DNA of 64,000 nucleotides from Kineosporia mesophila (lineage in GTDB: Bacteria > Actinomycetota > Actinomycetes > Actinomycetales > Kineosporiaceae): positions 1-64,000 of the forward strand of contig NZ_JAJOMA010000015.1 of assembly GCF_021129235.1 (NCBI RefSeq), written 5' to 3'. The notes beneath the pieces are model-generated. The model saw only the letters and a list, made by a program, of their open reading frames with translations, did no database searches and was not told where the DNA came from. The position numbers were made by a program, and so were the translations under genes. Shown in pieces: positions 17,325 to 25,900 of this stretch. Numbering within the stretch: the stretch's first letter is position 1; each line of letters begins with the position of its first letter.

Positions 17325-18862
17325 CGACCGTGCCGACCCGGGCGGGGGCGGTGCGCGGCCGCAGCGTCGACGGGATTCTCGAGTTCCTCGGAATCCCTTA
17401 CGCCGCGCCGATCACACCGGAGCGCCGGTTCCTGGCCCCGCAGCCGCGGCAACCCTGGGGCGGCGTGCGGGAGGCCACGGCCCTGAGCGACGTCAGCCCC
17501 CAGATACCCACCTACGGGCCGGTCGGCACCCGGGCGGCCTCCGCCCTGCACACCGGGGAGGACTTCCTCACCGTCAACGTGCGCACACCCTCCACCGACG
17601 GCGCCGCGCCGGTGCTGTTCTGGATCCACGGCGGCGGCTACGCGGTCGGCTCGGCCAACGAAGGTGCGCTTCAGACAGGTGCTTTCGCGGCATCGGGCGT
17701 CGTCGAGGTGACGGCCAACCACCGGCTGGGCGCCCTGGGGTTCCTGCATCTGCCGGGAGCCCCGGACAACCGGGGCCTGCTCGACCTGGTTGCGGCCCTG
17801 GAATGGGTGCGCGACAACATCTCCGCGTTCGGCGGTGATCCCTCCCGTGTCACCCTGGCCGGTCGTTCCGCGGGCGGATTCGCGGTAGCCACCCTGATGG
17901 CCTTCCCACCCGCCCGGGGCCTGTTCTCCGCCGCCCTGCCCCAGTCGGGCGCCTCGGTCGCGGTGCTGCGCCCCGAACACGCCGCCCGCACGACCACCCG
18001 CTTCCTGAGGCGTCTGGGGACCGACCCGCGCACCGCGTCCGTCGATCGTCTCCTGCAGGCCCAGAAACTCGTCTGCGACGAGTCGTACACCCGCCACGAC
18101 GCCGACCGCGACGGTGACGTGGCCATGCTGGGCGTGGCCTTCCAGCCCGTCGTCGACGGCGTCTCGCTGCCCACCCACCCCGAGCTGAGCCCCGATCTCG
18201 CGCCGGTGCCGACGATGATCGGCTGCACCACGGCCGAGTACCGCACGCACTCCACCGTTCACCCCGGCGACCTCACCCACACGGTCGCCGCCGCACTGCT
18301 GCACGAACGCGTCCGCCCGCTCGGCCTCACCGGCCCCGACCTCGTCGAGCGCTACCGCACCGCCCTGCCGCGGCACACCGGCCTGGGCATCTGGCGCGCG
18401 ATCGGCGGGGACCTGGTCTTCCAGAACCCCGCCACCCGTTTCGCCGACCGGGTGCCCGCCCCGGTCTTCCGCTACCTGTACGGGCCGATGGAGGACGACG
18501 AACTCGGCGCTGCCCACGGGGCCGAGGTGGGGTCGGTGTGGTTCCGCGGCCCGGACCACCTGGCCGTCGTCCCCGAACGTCAGCGTCCCTCCGACCATGC
18601 GGCAGCCCGCGCCGTGCACGACATCTGGGTCTCGTTCGTGCGCGACCACGTGCCCAGCCACCGGGGCGTACCCTTCGTCACGCACGAACCCGGGTCGACT
18701 GCGACCCACCACATCATCGGCACCGAGGTCCGCCACACCGCGGACGCCTTCGCCGAGCGTGCCGCCTGGTGGGAGCCGGCCCACACCGGGTTCCTCGAGA
18801 CCTTCGGCGCCGGAAGGCCTCCCGCCCCGGGTACCGGGCCCGGGTCAGCTCCCGACCGGTGA
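17321..18862 (+). CDS. Type-B carboxylesterase
   Basis: A 513-residue alpha/beta-hydrolase of the carboxylesterase/lipase B family. The oxyanion loop HGGGY is at 103-107. The nucleophile Ser 183 lies in GRSAGG, where Arg replaces the family's usual Glu (GESAGG). A late His is in GAAHGAEVG. No signal peptide, so cytoplasmic. It starts at GTG 17321, overlapping the fusion gene by four bases, and its last 18 bases overlap the convergent TetR gene. The coupling implies joint action: ester cleavage by this enzyme with redox chemistry by the fusion protein. Confidence 0.88.
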   Translation: MTTVPTRAGAVRGRSVDGILEFLGIPYAAPITPERRFLAPQPRQPWGGVREATALSDVSPQIPTYGPVGTRAASALHTGEDFLTVNVRTPSTDGAAPVLFWIHGGGYAVGSANEGALQTGAFAASGVVEVTANHRLGALGFLHLPGAPDNRGLLDLVAALEWVRDNISAFGGDPSRVTLAGRSAGGFAVATLMAFPPARGLFSAALPQSGASVAVLRPEHAARTTTRFLRRLGTDPRTASVDRLLQAQKLVCDESYTRHDADRDGDVAMLGVAFQPVVDGVSLPTHPELSPDLAPVPTMIGCTTAEYRTHSTVHPGDLTHTVAAALLHERVRPLGLTGPDLVERYRTALPRHTGLGIWRAIGGDLVFQNPATRFADRVPAPVFRYLYGPMEDDELGAAHGAEVGSVWFRGPDHLAVVPERQRPSDHAAARAVHDIWVSFVRDHVPSHRGVPFVTHEPGSTATHHIIGTEVRHTADAFAERAAWWEPAHTGFLETFGAGRPPAPGTGPGSAPDR

Positions 18863-19435
18863 GACGATGCGGCGGGCGCACTCGATCAGGGCGGCCCGGT
18901 GCTTGCGCAGCACCCGGGTGCTGGTGACGTCGCCGACGATCATCTGAGAGATCTGCGGGGCCGCGGTGAACCAGCTCACCATGCCGATCAGGGCCAGGAC
19001 GATGTTGCGGGCGTCGAGGTCCGTGCCGACCGTGCCGGCCTTCTGGGCGGTGCGCACCGCGGAGACCTTGTCGTCATAGTGCGCGGCGCGGCTCTCTCGC
19101 TGCAGGGCCTCTTCCGGTTCCAGGGCCAGGGCCTCCTGCTGGACCAGGCGGATCAGCTCGGGGTGGGAGAGCTGGTAGTCGAACAGCTCACCCACGTAGT
19201 CCGGCACCCGGTCCGGGTCGATCGCCACGGCCTCGGCCAGCCGGGTCAGGGTGCGCTGCAGCACGGCGGCGAAAAGGTCTTGCTTGTTGCCGAAATACGA
19301 GTAGATGGACGCCTTGTTGGCCGGGGCCCTCTCAGCGATGCGGTCGACCCGGGCGCCGGCGATGCCGTAGGTCGCGAACTCCTGGGTCGCGGCATCGAGG
19401 ATCCGCTGCTTCGTCGCCGCACTGTCGTAGACCAC
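18845..19435 (-). CDS. TetR-family regulator
   Basis: A 196-residue repressor. The helix-turn-helix reads TKQRILDAATQEFATYGIAGARVDRIAERAPANKASIYSYFGNKQDLF at about residues 8-55. The C-terminal domain (ELIRLVQQEALALEP..) resembles TetR_C modules of aldehyde/ketone-responsive repressors. GTG 19435 is chosen because the family normally begins a few residues before this helix. It is divergent from the SDR-aldo/keto reductase pair across an AT-rich 80-nt gap and is the likely regulator of that pair and itself. Confidence 0.83.
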   Translation of the reverse strand: MVYDSAATKQRILDAATQEFATYGIAGARVDRIAERAPANKASIYSYFGNKQDLFAAVLQRTLTRLAEAVAIDPDRVPDYVGELFDYQLSHPELIRLVQQEALALEPEEALQRESRAAHYDDKVSAVRTAQKAGTVGTDLDARNIVLALIGMVSWFTAAPQISQMIVGDVTSTRVLRKHRAALIECARRIVSPVGS

Positions 19436-19516
19436 GGTCGCAGCGTATCGCCACAATGAAAGTAACCAGATAGTTTTATTCGTGAGAGGGTGAACGCCTA
19501 CCGAAGGAGTCCGACC

Positions 19517-20257
19517 ATGACTATGCCTCTGGAGGGCCGCCTGGCCCTGGTGACCGGTGCCTCCGGTGGCATCGGCGGTGCGATCGCCCTCGGGCTCGCC
19601 CAGGCCGGTGCCGACGTCGTCCTCACTTATTCGGGTCACCGCGACGACGCCGAGAGCGGGGCTGCGAAGATCGCCGACCTCGGCCGGAAAGCCGTTGTCG
19701 TGCAGTCCGACCTGAGCGCTCCCGGTGCCGGGCGGGCGTTGATCACCCGGGTCGCCGAGGAGATCGGAACAGTGGACGTGCTGGTCGCCAACGCGGGGAT
19801 CGGCGCGAAGACGTCGTGGGACGAGGTGGACGACGAGCTGTGGGACGAGACCTTCGCGGTCAATGTCACCTCGACCTGGCAGCTGACCCGCGGGGTGGTG
19901 CCGGCGATGATCGAGAAGGGCTTCGGCCGGGTTCTTTACGTGTCGTCGATCGCCGCGATCAGCGGTGGCATCATCGGGCCGCACTACTCCGCCAGCAAGG
20001 CCGCCCTGCACGGGCTCATGCACCACATGGCCGCCCGGGTGGCCGGTTCCGGCATCACGGTCAACACGATCGCGCCCGCGCTGATCGCCGGCACCCGGAT
20101 CCTGCCGATGGCTGCCGGTGACCCGCCGCCGCTGCCGATCCCGGTCGGGCACCTGGGCCAGGTCGAGGACATCTCGTCCATGGCCCTGGCCATGCTCACC
20201 AACCCGTACCTCACCAACAAGGTCATCAGTGTCGATGGCGGGCTCTATCCGAACTGA
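19517..20257 (+). CDS. Short-chain dehydrogenase/reductase, FabG-like
   Basis: A 246-residue NAD(P)-dependent oxidoreductase. The cofactor loop TGASGGIGG is at about 13-21, NAG is in VLVANAGIG, and the catalytic YSASK is in GPHYSASKAALHG. It ends with NKVISVDGGLYPN, the typical classical SDR C-terminus. ATG 19517 follows an AAGGAG ribosome site at 19503-19508. It is probably cotranscribed with the aldo/keto reductase 14 nt downstream; together they would reduce a carbonyl compound sensed by the divergent TetR. Confidence 0.88.
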   Translation: MTMPLEGRLALVTGASGGIGGAIALGLAQAGADVVLTYSGHRDDAESGAAKIADLGRKAVVVQSDLSAPGAGRALITRVAEEIGTVDVLVANAGIGAKTSWDEVDDELWDETFAVNVTSTWQLTRGVVPAMIEKGFGRVLYVSSIAAISGGIIGPHYSASKAALHGLMHHMAARVAGSGITVNTIAPALIAGTRILPMAAGDPPPLPIPVGHLGQVEDISSMALAMLTNPYLTNKVISVDGGLYPN

Positions 20258-20271
20258 TCTGGAGAAACCTG

Positions 20272-21111
20272 ATGACGGACGCTCTCACCCCCACCGAGCG
20301 CCTGCTGCACGGGGCCGACATGCCCCGCATCGGCGCGGGCACCTGGCCGCTGGACGACACCGACGCCGAACGGGTCGTCACCGATGCCCTTGCCGCGGGC
20401 TACCGCCTGATCGACACCGCGCAGGGCTACCGCAACGAACTCGGCGTCGGCCGGGGCCTGAAGGCATCCGGCCTGCGCCGCGAAGACATCTTCGTCACCA
20501 GCAAATTCGGCAAGCAGTCGCACGGTCGTGACCTGGCCGTGCGGGCCTGCGAGCGCAGCCTCGACACGCTCGGGCTGGACTATCTCGACCTGATGCTCAT
20601 CCACTGGCCGAACCCGGGGCAGGACCGCTACGTCGAGGCGTGGGAAGGTCTGGTCCAGGTGCTGGAGTCGGGCCGGGTCAAGGCGATCGGCACGAGCAAC
20701 TTCAAGCCGGCGCACCTGGAACGCATCATCCAGGCGACCGGAGTCGTTCCGGATGTCAACCAGATCGAGCTGAGCCCCGCGTCCGTTCGCCGCGAAGCCC
20801 GGGCGTTCCACGACGCGCACGGCATCGTCACCGAGTCCTGGTCGCCCATCGGTGGAAACGGCGCGAAGATGCTCGACCTGCCGGTCGTGCAGCAGGTCGC
20901 CGCACAGACCAGACGCACCGCGGCGCAGGTGGTGCTGCGCTGGCACGTGCAGCTGGGACTGGTCGTCGTGCCCAAGTCGTCGAACCCGGACCGGCTGCGC
21001 CAGAACCTGGACGTCTTCTCCTTCGAGCTGTCCGCCGATCAGATGGGGGCGCTGTCGGCCCTGGACCAGGGCGAGTCCGTGGTGGCGGACTCGGACCGGA
21101 CCGGGCATTGA
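20272..21111 (+). CDS. Aldo/keto reductase (2,5-diketogluconate reductase type)
   Basis: A 279-residue NADPH-dependent (beta/alpha)8-barrel enzyme. Catalytic residues appear in order: Asp in LIDTAQGY (with the Tyr), Lys in VTSKF and His in LIHWP. The cofactor segment VVVPKSSNPDRLRQN is at the usual distance. The length is normal. It shares an operon with the SDR upstream. A decayed MFS transporter remnant follows directly, which may once have been the third gene of the unit. Confidence 0.9.
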   Translation: MTDALTPTERLLHGADMPRIGAGTWPLDDTDAERVVTDALAAGYRLIDTAQGYRNELGVGRGLKASGLRREDIFVTSKFGKQSHGRDLAVRACERSLDTLGLDYLDLMLIHWPNPGQDRYVEAWEGLVQVLESGRVKAIGTSNFKPAHLERIIQATGVVPDVNQIELSPASVRREARAFHDAHGIVTESWSPIGGNGAKMLDLPVVQQVAAQTRRTAAQVVLRWHVQLGLVVVPKSSNPDRLRQNLDVFSFELSADQMGALSALDQGESVVADSDRTGH

Positions 21112-21116
21112 GGCCG

Positions 21117-21365
21117 GTGCAAGACCCCTCCCGGACAACCCATCTGGGTGCGCTGACGCTGACGGCCACCTGCGGGGTGGCGGTCAACACGATCTATCTG
21201 GCCCAGCGGTTGCCCGGGCCCTTGCCCCGGTCCAGGTAGGTCTGGGCCAGCAGCTGGGAATTCCCGGCCGCCGGGTTGCCCTCGTAATGGCCGCAGGACT
21301 GAGCACTCTGCGGGTGGGCGGTGTCGGACCGGGTCAACGGGCGGACAGCTGCAGGCGTCTGCTAA
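21117..21365 (+). pseudogene. Remnant of an MFS transporter 5' end
   Basis: Two frames of this stretch read like the first 60 residues of a drug/sugar-efflux MFS protein. First comes LTLTATCGVAVNTIYLAQ (first membrane helix of the family), which hits a stop near 21238. After a frame change comes LGQQLGIPGRRVALVMAAG, the start of the second helix region, and the sequence decays at about 21360. The rest of the transporter is missing. The next gene is on the opposite strand and begins immediately. No insertion sequence is seen at the break. Confidence 0.6.
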
Positions 21366-22459
21366 AAGCCGGTGGCGGTTCTCCGGCCCGTGGCGGCCGA
21401 CCGGGAGATCGCGTCCAAGAGCCGGTGTCGCCGGACCGCGTGGGCGAAGTCCGGGGCGATGCCCGTGTGGTGGACGAGGTCGTCGCGGATGGCGGCATAG
21501 GCGTGGGCCAGGGTGTGGAGATGGGTTCCGGCCAGGCCGGGATGGGCGTCGTAGCTGCTGGGCGGCACCAGCTCGGTCGACCGGCCGCGCCCCTGGGCGC
21601 CGCGTACCGTGACCGGGCCGAGGTGCGGGAACTCGGCGCCGGTGACCTCGAGCCGGCCGTGCGTGCCGTCGATGACCATCGAGAAGCCCGCGCCCGAGAC
21701 CGCGCCGCCGCGGTGGTGGGCCGACACGATCGCCCCGTCCACCGTCGTACCCGAGATCGCGATCTGGTCCTCGGCGGTCATCGGGACGAGCTGCCCGGTG
21801 GTGGCGAGCGGGACCTGGCGACGACGGGTCGCGGTGGTGGCGACGACGTCGCGCAGTTCACCGACGACCATCGACACCAGGTCGATCGCGGGTGCGAACG
21901 CGATGGTCAGCATCGTGGCCCCGAGGGTGCGGTCGAGGGTGTAGACGCCGCGGGGCGCGACCGGGGTGCCCCACTCGGTCGAGGAGGCCACGACGGTGGC
22001 GGAGAGCACCTCGCCCACATACCCCTCCGAGACCAGATCGGCCAGCCACCGGAAGGTGGGGGACGATCGTCCCTGAAGCCCGATGAAGGTCGGTGTCGCC
22101 CCGGCGGCACCGGCCAGCTCCTCGGCCTCGGGCAGGTCGACGGCCAGGGGCCACTCCGAGAGAACCGGAACGCCCGCCTTCAGCGCGGGCAGCACGAGTT
22201 TGCGGTGGTGGGGCACTTTGACGGCGACCACGACCAGGTCGACGTTCTCGTCGGCGGCGATCTGCTCGACCGAGGAGTACGCGGGGACGCCGTACACGGC
22301 TGCGGCGGCTCGGGCGGAGGACGGTGAGCTGGTCGCCAGGGCACGCAGTTCGATGCCCTCGACCGCGGTCAGGGCGGGCAGGTGGCCCGCAGCCGCCCAG
22401 CCTCCGTGGGCGCTCAGGCCGACGATGCCGACCCCGATCGGCCTGCGCGGACTGGACAT
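21362..22459 (-). CDS. Gfo/Idh/MocA-family oxidoreductase
   Basis: A 365-residue NAD(P)-dependent dehydrogenase. The N-terminal Rossmann fold (IGVGIVGLSAHGGWAAAGHLPAL) lacks one glycine of the usual GxGxxG. The segment LSEWPLAVDLPEAEEL is the counterpart of the family's EKPLA cofactor/catalytic motif, with Trp in place of Lys, so the catalytic lysine is lost here. This subgroup resembles fungal/actinobacterial D-galactose 1-dehydrogenase-like proteins in which EWPL occurs. It is divergent from the AraC gene, its likely regulator. Its stop overlaps the end of the MFS remnant. Confidence 0.83.
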   Translation of the reverse strand: MSSPRRPIGVGIVGLSAHGGWAAAGHLPALTAVEGIELRALATSSPSSARAAAAVYGVPAYSSVEQIAADENVDLVVVAVKVPHHRKLVLPALKAGVPVLSEWPLAVDLPEAEELAGAAGATPTFIGLQGRSSPTFRWLADLVSEGYVGEVLSATVVASSTEWGTPVAPRGVYTLDRTLGATMLTIAFAPAIDLVSMVVGELRDVVATTATRRRQVPLATTGQLVPMTAEDQIAISGTTVDGAIVSAHHRGGAVSGAGFSMVIDGTHGRLEVTGAEFPHLGPVTVRGAQGRGRSTELVPPSSYDAHPGLAGTHLHTLAHAYAAIRDDLVHHTGIAPDFAHAVRRHRLLDAISRSAATGRRTATGF

Positions 22460-22555
22460 GATGAATCCTCGTGCTCAGAGGGGGTGATGCGAGCTGACGG
22501 AACTATGGTGCCGTGCCGAGGAGGTACGATCCATAACGTGGAGTCCGGGATAGCT

Positions 22556-22566
22556 TACGAATCGTA
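22556..22566. promoter_or_regulatory. TACGA-N-TCGTA palindrome ahead of the AraC gene
   Basis: TACGAATCGTA is a perfect odd-length palindrome. The half-site TACGAT also occurs at 22525-22530. The block lies between the divergent oxidoreductase and AraC genes where codon GC3 is low, so it is likely non-coding and could be an operator. Confidence 0.4.
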
Positions 22567-22570
22567 CAGG

Positions 22571-23536
22571 GTGACGTCTCCGCTGGGTCCCACCGACCCG
22601 ATCGCCGGCGCCATCGGCCTGCTGCGTCCGCGGACGGTCATTGATCCGGGCCTGCACGCCGCCGGTGACTGGGCCCTGCGGTTCGACGCCTTCGCCCATG
22701 TGAAGATCGGCGGCGTCGTGTTCGGCGAGTGCTGGCTGGTCCTCGACGGGCACGATCCCGTGCTGCTGCGCGAGGGAGACATCTACCTGCTGGTCAATCC
22801 GCCCGCTTATCTGCTGGCCAGCCACCTCGACGCGAAAGTGACGACCGCGCAGTCGTTGTGGGAATCGGCCACAGACGGGGTGGCCCGCATCGGGCCCGAG
22901 GGCAAGGAAGACATCTATCTGTGCGGCGGGTACTTCTCGTTCGACGAACCCAACGCCCCGATCCTGGTCGACATCCTGCCGCACCTGGTGCACGTCCGGG
23001 CCGACCATCCGGGCAACCGCCTGCTGTCCTACCTGACCGAACTGCTGGGCGCCGAGGTGAAGAAGAACGCCGTCGGACAGTCTCTGGTGCTGGATCATCT
23101 CGTGCAGATCCTGTTCGTCCACGTGCTGCGCGCCCACGCCGAGCGGGCAGACCGGCCCACCGGCTGGCTGGGCGCACTCAGCGACAACGGTATTGGTGCG
23201 GCCCTGCGCGCGATGCACGCCGACGTGGCCCGCCGGTGGACGCTCCAGGAACTGGCCGGCATCAGCAGCATGTCCCGCTCGGCGTTCGCCTCCTCCTTCA
23301 AGAACCAGGTCGGGACCACGCCGCTGGAGTACCTGATCCAGTGGCGGATGAGCCTGGCCCGCGATGCCCTGCGCCGCGACTCGCACTCCATCTCCGAACT
23401 CGCCGCGGCCACCGGCTACGAATCCGAAAGTGCTTTCAGCACGGCCTTCCGGCGGGTGGTCGGGGCGTCGCCCAAGCAGTTCCGCGACGCTACCCACCGG
23501 GCCCGGGCCGATGTGGACGTTCCGGTCCGTGTCTGA
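22571..23536 (+). CDS. AraC-family regulator with cupin sensor domain
   Basis: A 321-residue activator-type regulator. Residues 1-180 match the Cupin_6 sensor pattern (DPIAGAIGLLRPRTVIDPG..GDWALRFDAFAHVKIG..GECWLVLDG). The C-terminal pair of helix-turn-helices (RRWTLQELAGISSMSRSAFASSF and HSISELAAATGYESESAFSTAF) is the AraC DNA-binding domain. The frame is open further upstream (ATG 22487, ATG 22505, GTG 22538), but third-position GC is low before 22571 and high after it. The family also begins at this point, so GTG 22571 is chosen despite a weak ribosome site. It probably controls the divergent dehydrogenase. Confidence 0.8.
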   Translation: MTSPLGPTDPIAGAIGLLRPRTVIDPGLHAAGDWALRFDAFAHVKIGGVVFGECWLVLDGHDPVLLREGDIYLLVNPPAYLLASHLDAKVTTAQSLWESATDGVARIGPEGKEDIYLCGGYFSFDEPNAPILVDILPHLVHVRADHPGNRLLSYLTELLGAEVKKNAVGQSLVLDHLVQILFVHVLRAHAERADRPTGWLGALSDNGIGAALRAMHADVARRWTLQELAGISSMSRSAFASSFKNQVGTTPLEYLIQWRMSLARDALRRDSHSISELAAATGYESESAFSTAFRRVVGASPKQFRDATHRARADVDVPVRV

Positions 23537-23554
23537 GGCGCGGTGGCCGTCGGT

Positions 23555-24709
23555 TCAGGCCGGCGCGGGAAAGCGGCCCAGCCCGGTGGCCAGCGGCTCG
23601 GTGTCCCCCGCGAAGCAGATCCGCACCCAGCCCTCGCCCTGCGTGCCGAACGCGCTGCCGGGGGCCACCGCGACCCGCTCGGACAGCAGGAACTTCTCGG
23701 CCCAGGTGGAAACATCGCCCTCGGAGACGTGGGAGACGTCGATCCACAGGTAGAAGGCCCCGGCCGGTCGCTGGTAGCGCAGGCCCCGGGCCTCCAGCAC
23801 CGAACAGGCGACCTCCAGATTGGCCCGGTAGTGCTCACGCGCCCGCGCGACGTCCTGCTGATCGCCGGTCACGGCCGCCAGGGCCGCGTACTGGGCGGGG
23901 GTGTTGACGCAGCTGACGATCGACTCCTGCACGGCCCGGAACCGTTCCGACAGGCCAGGCGGCGTGACCAGGTAACCCACCCGGGCCCCGGTCAGCGCAT
24001 ACGTCTTGGACAGCGAGTAGACGCCGAAGACCCGATCGCCCGCGTTCTCCAGCGATGACAGGCTGATGAAGGGCGTGTCGAACGTCAGGTACTCGTAGAC
24101 CTCGTCACTGATCACCCAGAGGTCGTGCCGGACCGCCAGATCCAGCAGCATCTGCGCGGTGCGGCGGCTGAACACCACACCCAGCGGGTTGGACGGGCTG
24201 TTCACCAGCAGCACCCGGGTACGCGGCGTGATCAGTGACTCCAGCACGGCCAGGTCCGGCGCGAAACCCTGGGCGGCATCCAGCGGGTAGGGCACCGGCA
24301 CCGCGCCGATGAGCCGCGAGGCCATGGTGAAGGTCGTGTACCCCGGATCGGGAACCAGGACCTCGTCGCCGGGGGAGAGGGTGAAGGTCAGCGCCGTGTG
24401 CAGGGCCTGGGCGCCCCCGGCGGTGACGTGCACCTGGTCGGCATCCACCCGGTAACCGTTGTCCCGTAGCAGCTTCGAGGCCAGGGCCGAGCGCAGCGCG
24501 CTGATCCCGCTGTTGGGTGTGTAGCGGGTCAGATCCTGCTGCCACGCCTGCGCGCCCGCCTCCAGGATCGGCCGGGCCACCGGCAACTCGGGCTCTCCGA
24601 CGCTCAGCTGGACCACGTCGTCCATACCGGCCGCGAGCTCGAAGATACGGCGGATGCCGGAGGCGGGCACGGTCTGCACGACCGGGGAGATCTGGGGCAT
24701 GGGGCTCAT
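23555..24709 (-). CDS. Class I/II PLP-dependent aminotransferase
   Basis: A 384-residue fold-type I aminotransferase. It shows PELPVARPILEAG, the substrate and PLP contacts VTAGGAQALH, NSPSNPLGVVF, the cofactor Asp/Tyr in ISDEVYEYL, the Schiff-base Lys in YSLSKTYALTGARVGY and the terminal Arg in WVRICFAG. This is the aspartate/aromatic aminotransferase group. Start ATG 24709; ATG 24700 is also possible. It is convergent with the AraC gene and lies 27 nt downstream of the VOC gene on the same strand. Confidence 0.88.
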   Translation of the reverse strand: MSPMPQISPVVQTVPASGIRRIFELAAGMDDVVQLSVGEPELPVARPILEAGAQAWQQDLTRYTPNSGISALRSALASKLLRDNGYRVDADQVHVTAGGAQALHTALTFTLSPGDEVLVPDPGYTTFTMASRLIGAVPVPYPLDAAQGFAPDLAVLESLITPRTRVLLVNSPSNPLGVVFSRRTAQMLLDLAVRHDLWVISDEVYEYLTFDTPFISLSSLENAGDRVFGVYSLSKTYALTGARVGYLVTPPGLSERFRAVQESIVSCVNTPAQYAALAAVTGDQQDVARAREHYRANLEVACSVLEARGLRYQRPAGAFYLWIDVSHVSEGDVSTWAEKFLLSERVAVAPGSAFGTQGEGWVRICFAGDTEPLATGLGRFPAPA

Positions 24710-24736
24710 TCTCTCCCGTCGCCGAGCCTTCGGCTG

Positions 24737-25171
24737 TCAGCTCTTGCGCAGCTCCTGGGCCAGCATCACGATGATGCCGCTGGGGCCACGTAGATACGTG
24801 AGCTTGTAGACGTCTTCATAGGTGGCCACCCCGCGCAGCGGATGACAGCCGTGCCGGGCAGCCGTCTCCAGGGCCTGGTCGATGTCGTCGACGGAGAAGG
24901 CGACCCGATGCATGCCGATCTCCTGAGGACGCGTGGGTTCCGACTCGATCGCCTCCGGGTGGATGTACTCGAACAGTTCCAGACGACCGTGCCCGTCCGG
25001 TGTCTGGAGCATGGCGATCCGGGCGTGGTTGCCGTCCAGACCGACCGCTGTGTCGGCCCATTCGCCGCTGACCGTGTCCCGGCCGAGCACGGTGAGACCG
25101 AGATCGGTGAAAAAGGCGATGGCCGCCTCGAGGTCACGAACGGCGATACCGACATTCTCCAGCTTGATGGC
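24737..25171 (-). CDS. VOC-family (glyoxalase/methylmalonyl-CoA epimerase-like) protein
   Basis: A 144-residue vicinal-oxygen-chelate protein with two beta-alpha-beta-beta-beta modules: KLENVGIAVRDLEAAIAFFTDLGL (1-27) and GMHRVAFSVDDIDQAL (about 88-104). It ends with the hallmark LRGPSGIIVMLAQEL. Candidate metal ligands are His 90 (IGMHRVAF) and Glu in GRLELFEY. ATG 25171 is chosen because the family begins at this point. Probably cotranscribed with the aminotransferase. Confidence 0.85.
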   Translation of the reverse strand, partial: AIKLENVGIAVRDLEAAIAFFTDLGLTVLGRDTVSGEWADTAVGLDGNHARIAMLQTPDGHGRLELFEYIHPEAIESEPTRPQEIGMHRVAFSVDDIDQALETAARHGCHPLRGVATYEDVYKLTYLRGPSGIIVMLAQELRKS

Positions 25172-25351
25172 CATGCGCGGCAGCCTATCGAGCACAGGGG
25201 GTCGACACCTCGGGTGAACTGCGAGGATGAGGTGGTGGCCGAGGAACTGGACGGCGCCGACCTCCTCAGCGCCGAGGCCCATGCTGGCGTAGGCCCCGGA
25301 GATCGACCACAGCAGAACGATGCCCGTCCGGGAGACGGTGGCGGCGGCTTC

Positions 25352-25888
25352 CTAGGGGCGGGCGGCTTCCTGGGCAGCTCGGAGCCGGAACCGGCCGGGG
25401 GTCAGTTCTCCCTCGGCGCGGGCCTTCTCGAGAACGGACGTCCACCAGAGCAGATCCTCGAGCGTGATGGTGAGGCTCGCGGTGGTCAGGGGGTCGACCG
25501 GCTGCCCCTGCTCGTCGAACGCGTCGTTGGCGAAGGGGATGATCGTGGCGTTACGCAGGGGAACGGCCTCGGCCTCCACGAACATCTGGGCCAGGTGCTC
25601 GACGGAGCGGATGCCCCCGCCGATGCCGGCGCTGTAACCGAGCGCGGCGACGGGCTTGTTCCGGAACCCGAACGACAGCCAGACGCTGTCGATGGCGTTC
25701 TTCAGCACGGCCGGGATGCTGTGGTTGTACTCCGGCGTGACCACGAGGAACGCGTCGGCCCCCTTCACCTTCTGGTTCCAGGCCCGCACGAGGGGCTCGG
25801 AGTAGGTCGGGTCGGCCGGATCGCCGACGGTTCCGAAGTGCTCGGCGAAGAACGGCAGCGGCCAGTCGCACAGGTCGCAGCGCTCCAT
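25352..25888 (-). pseudogene. NADPH-dependent FMN reductase, N-terminus missing
   Basis: The frame from ATG 25888 gives 178 residues that match the second half and middle of NADPH-dependent FMN reductases: LCDWPLPFFAEHFGTVGDP, VVTPEYNHSIPAVLKNAID, FGFRNKPVAALGYSAG. The family's first 35-40 residues, including the flavin phosphate loop (GSxRxGR type), are absent. Immediately upstream lies the truncated MarR gene on the other strand. A deletion between two once-divergent genes explains both losses. Without the FMN loop the product is unlikely to work. Confidence 0.72.
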
Positions 25889-25900
25889 GACCTCACTCCC

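Noticed and set aside
25172-25351. A possible gene remnant in the 180-nt gap between the VOC gene and the FMN reductase
   Set aside because: Several short frames look partly biased, but none matches a family well enough to name.
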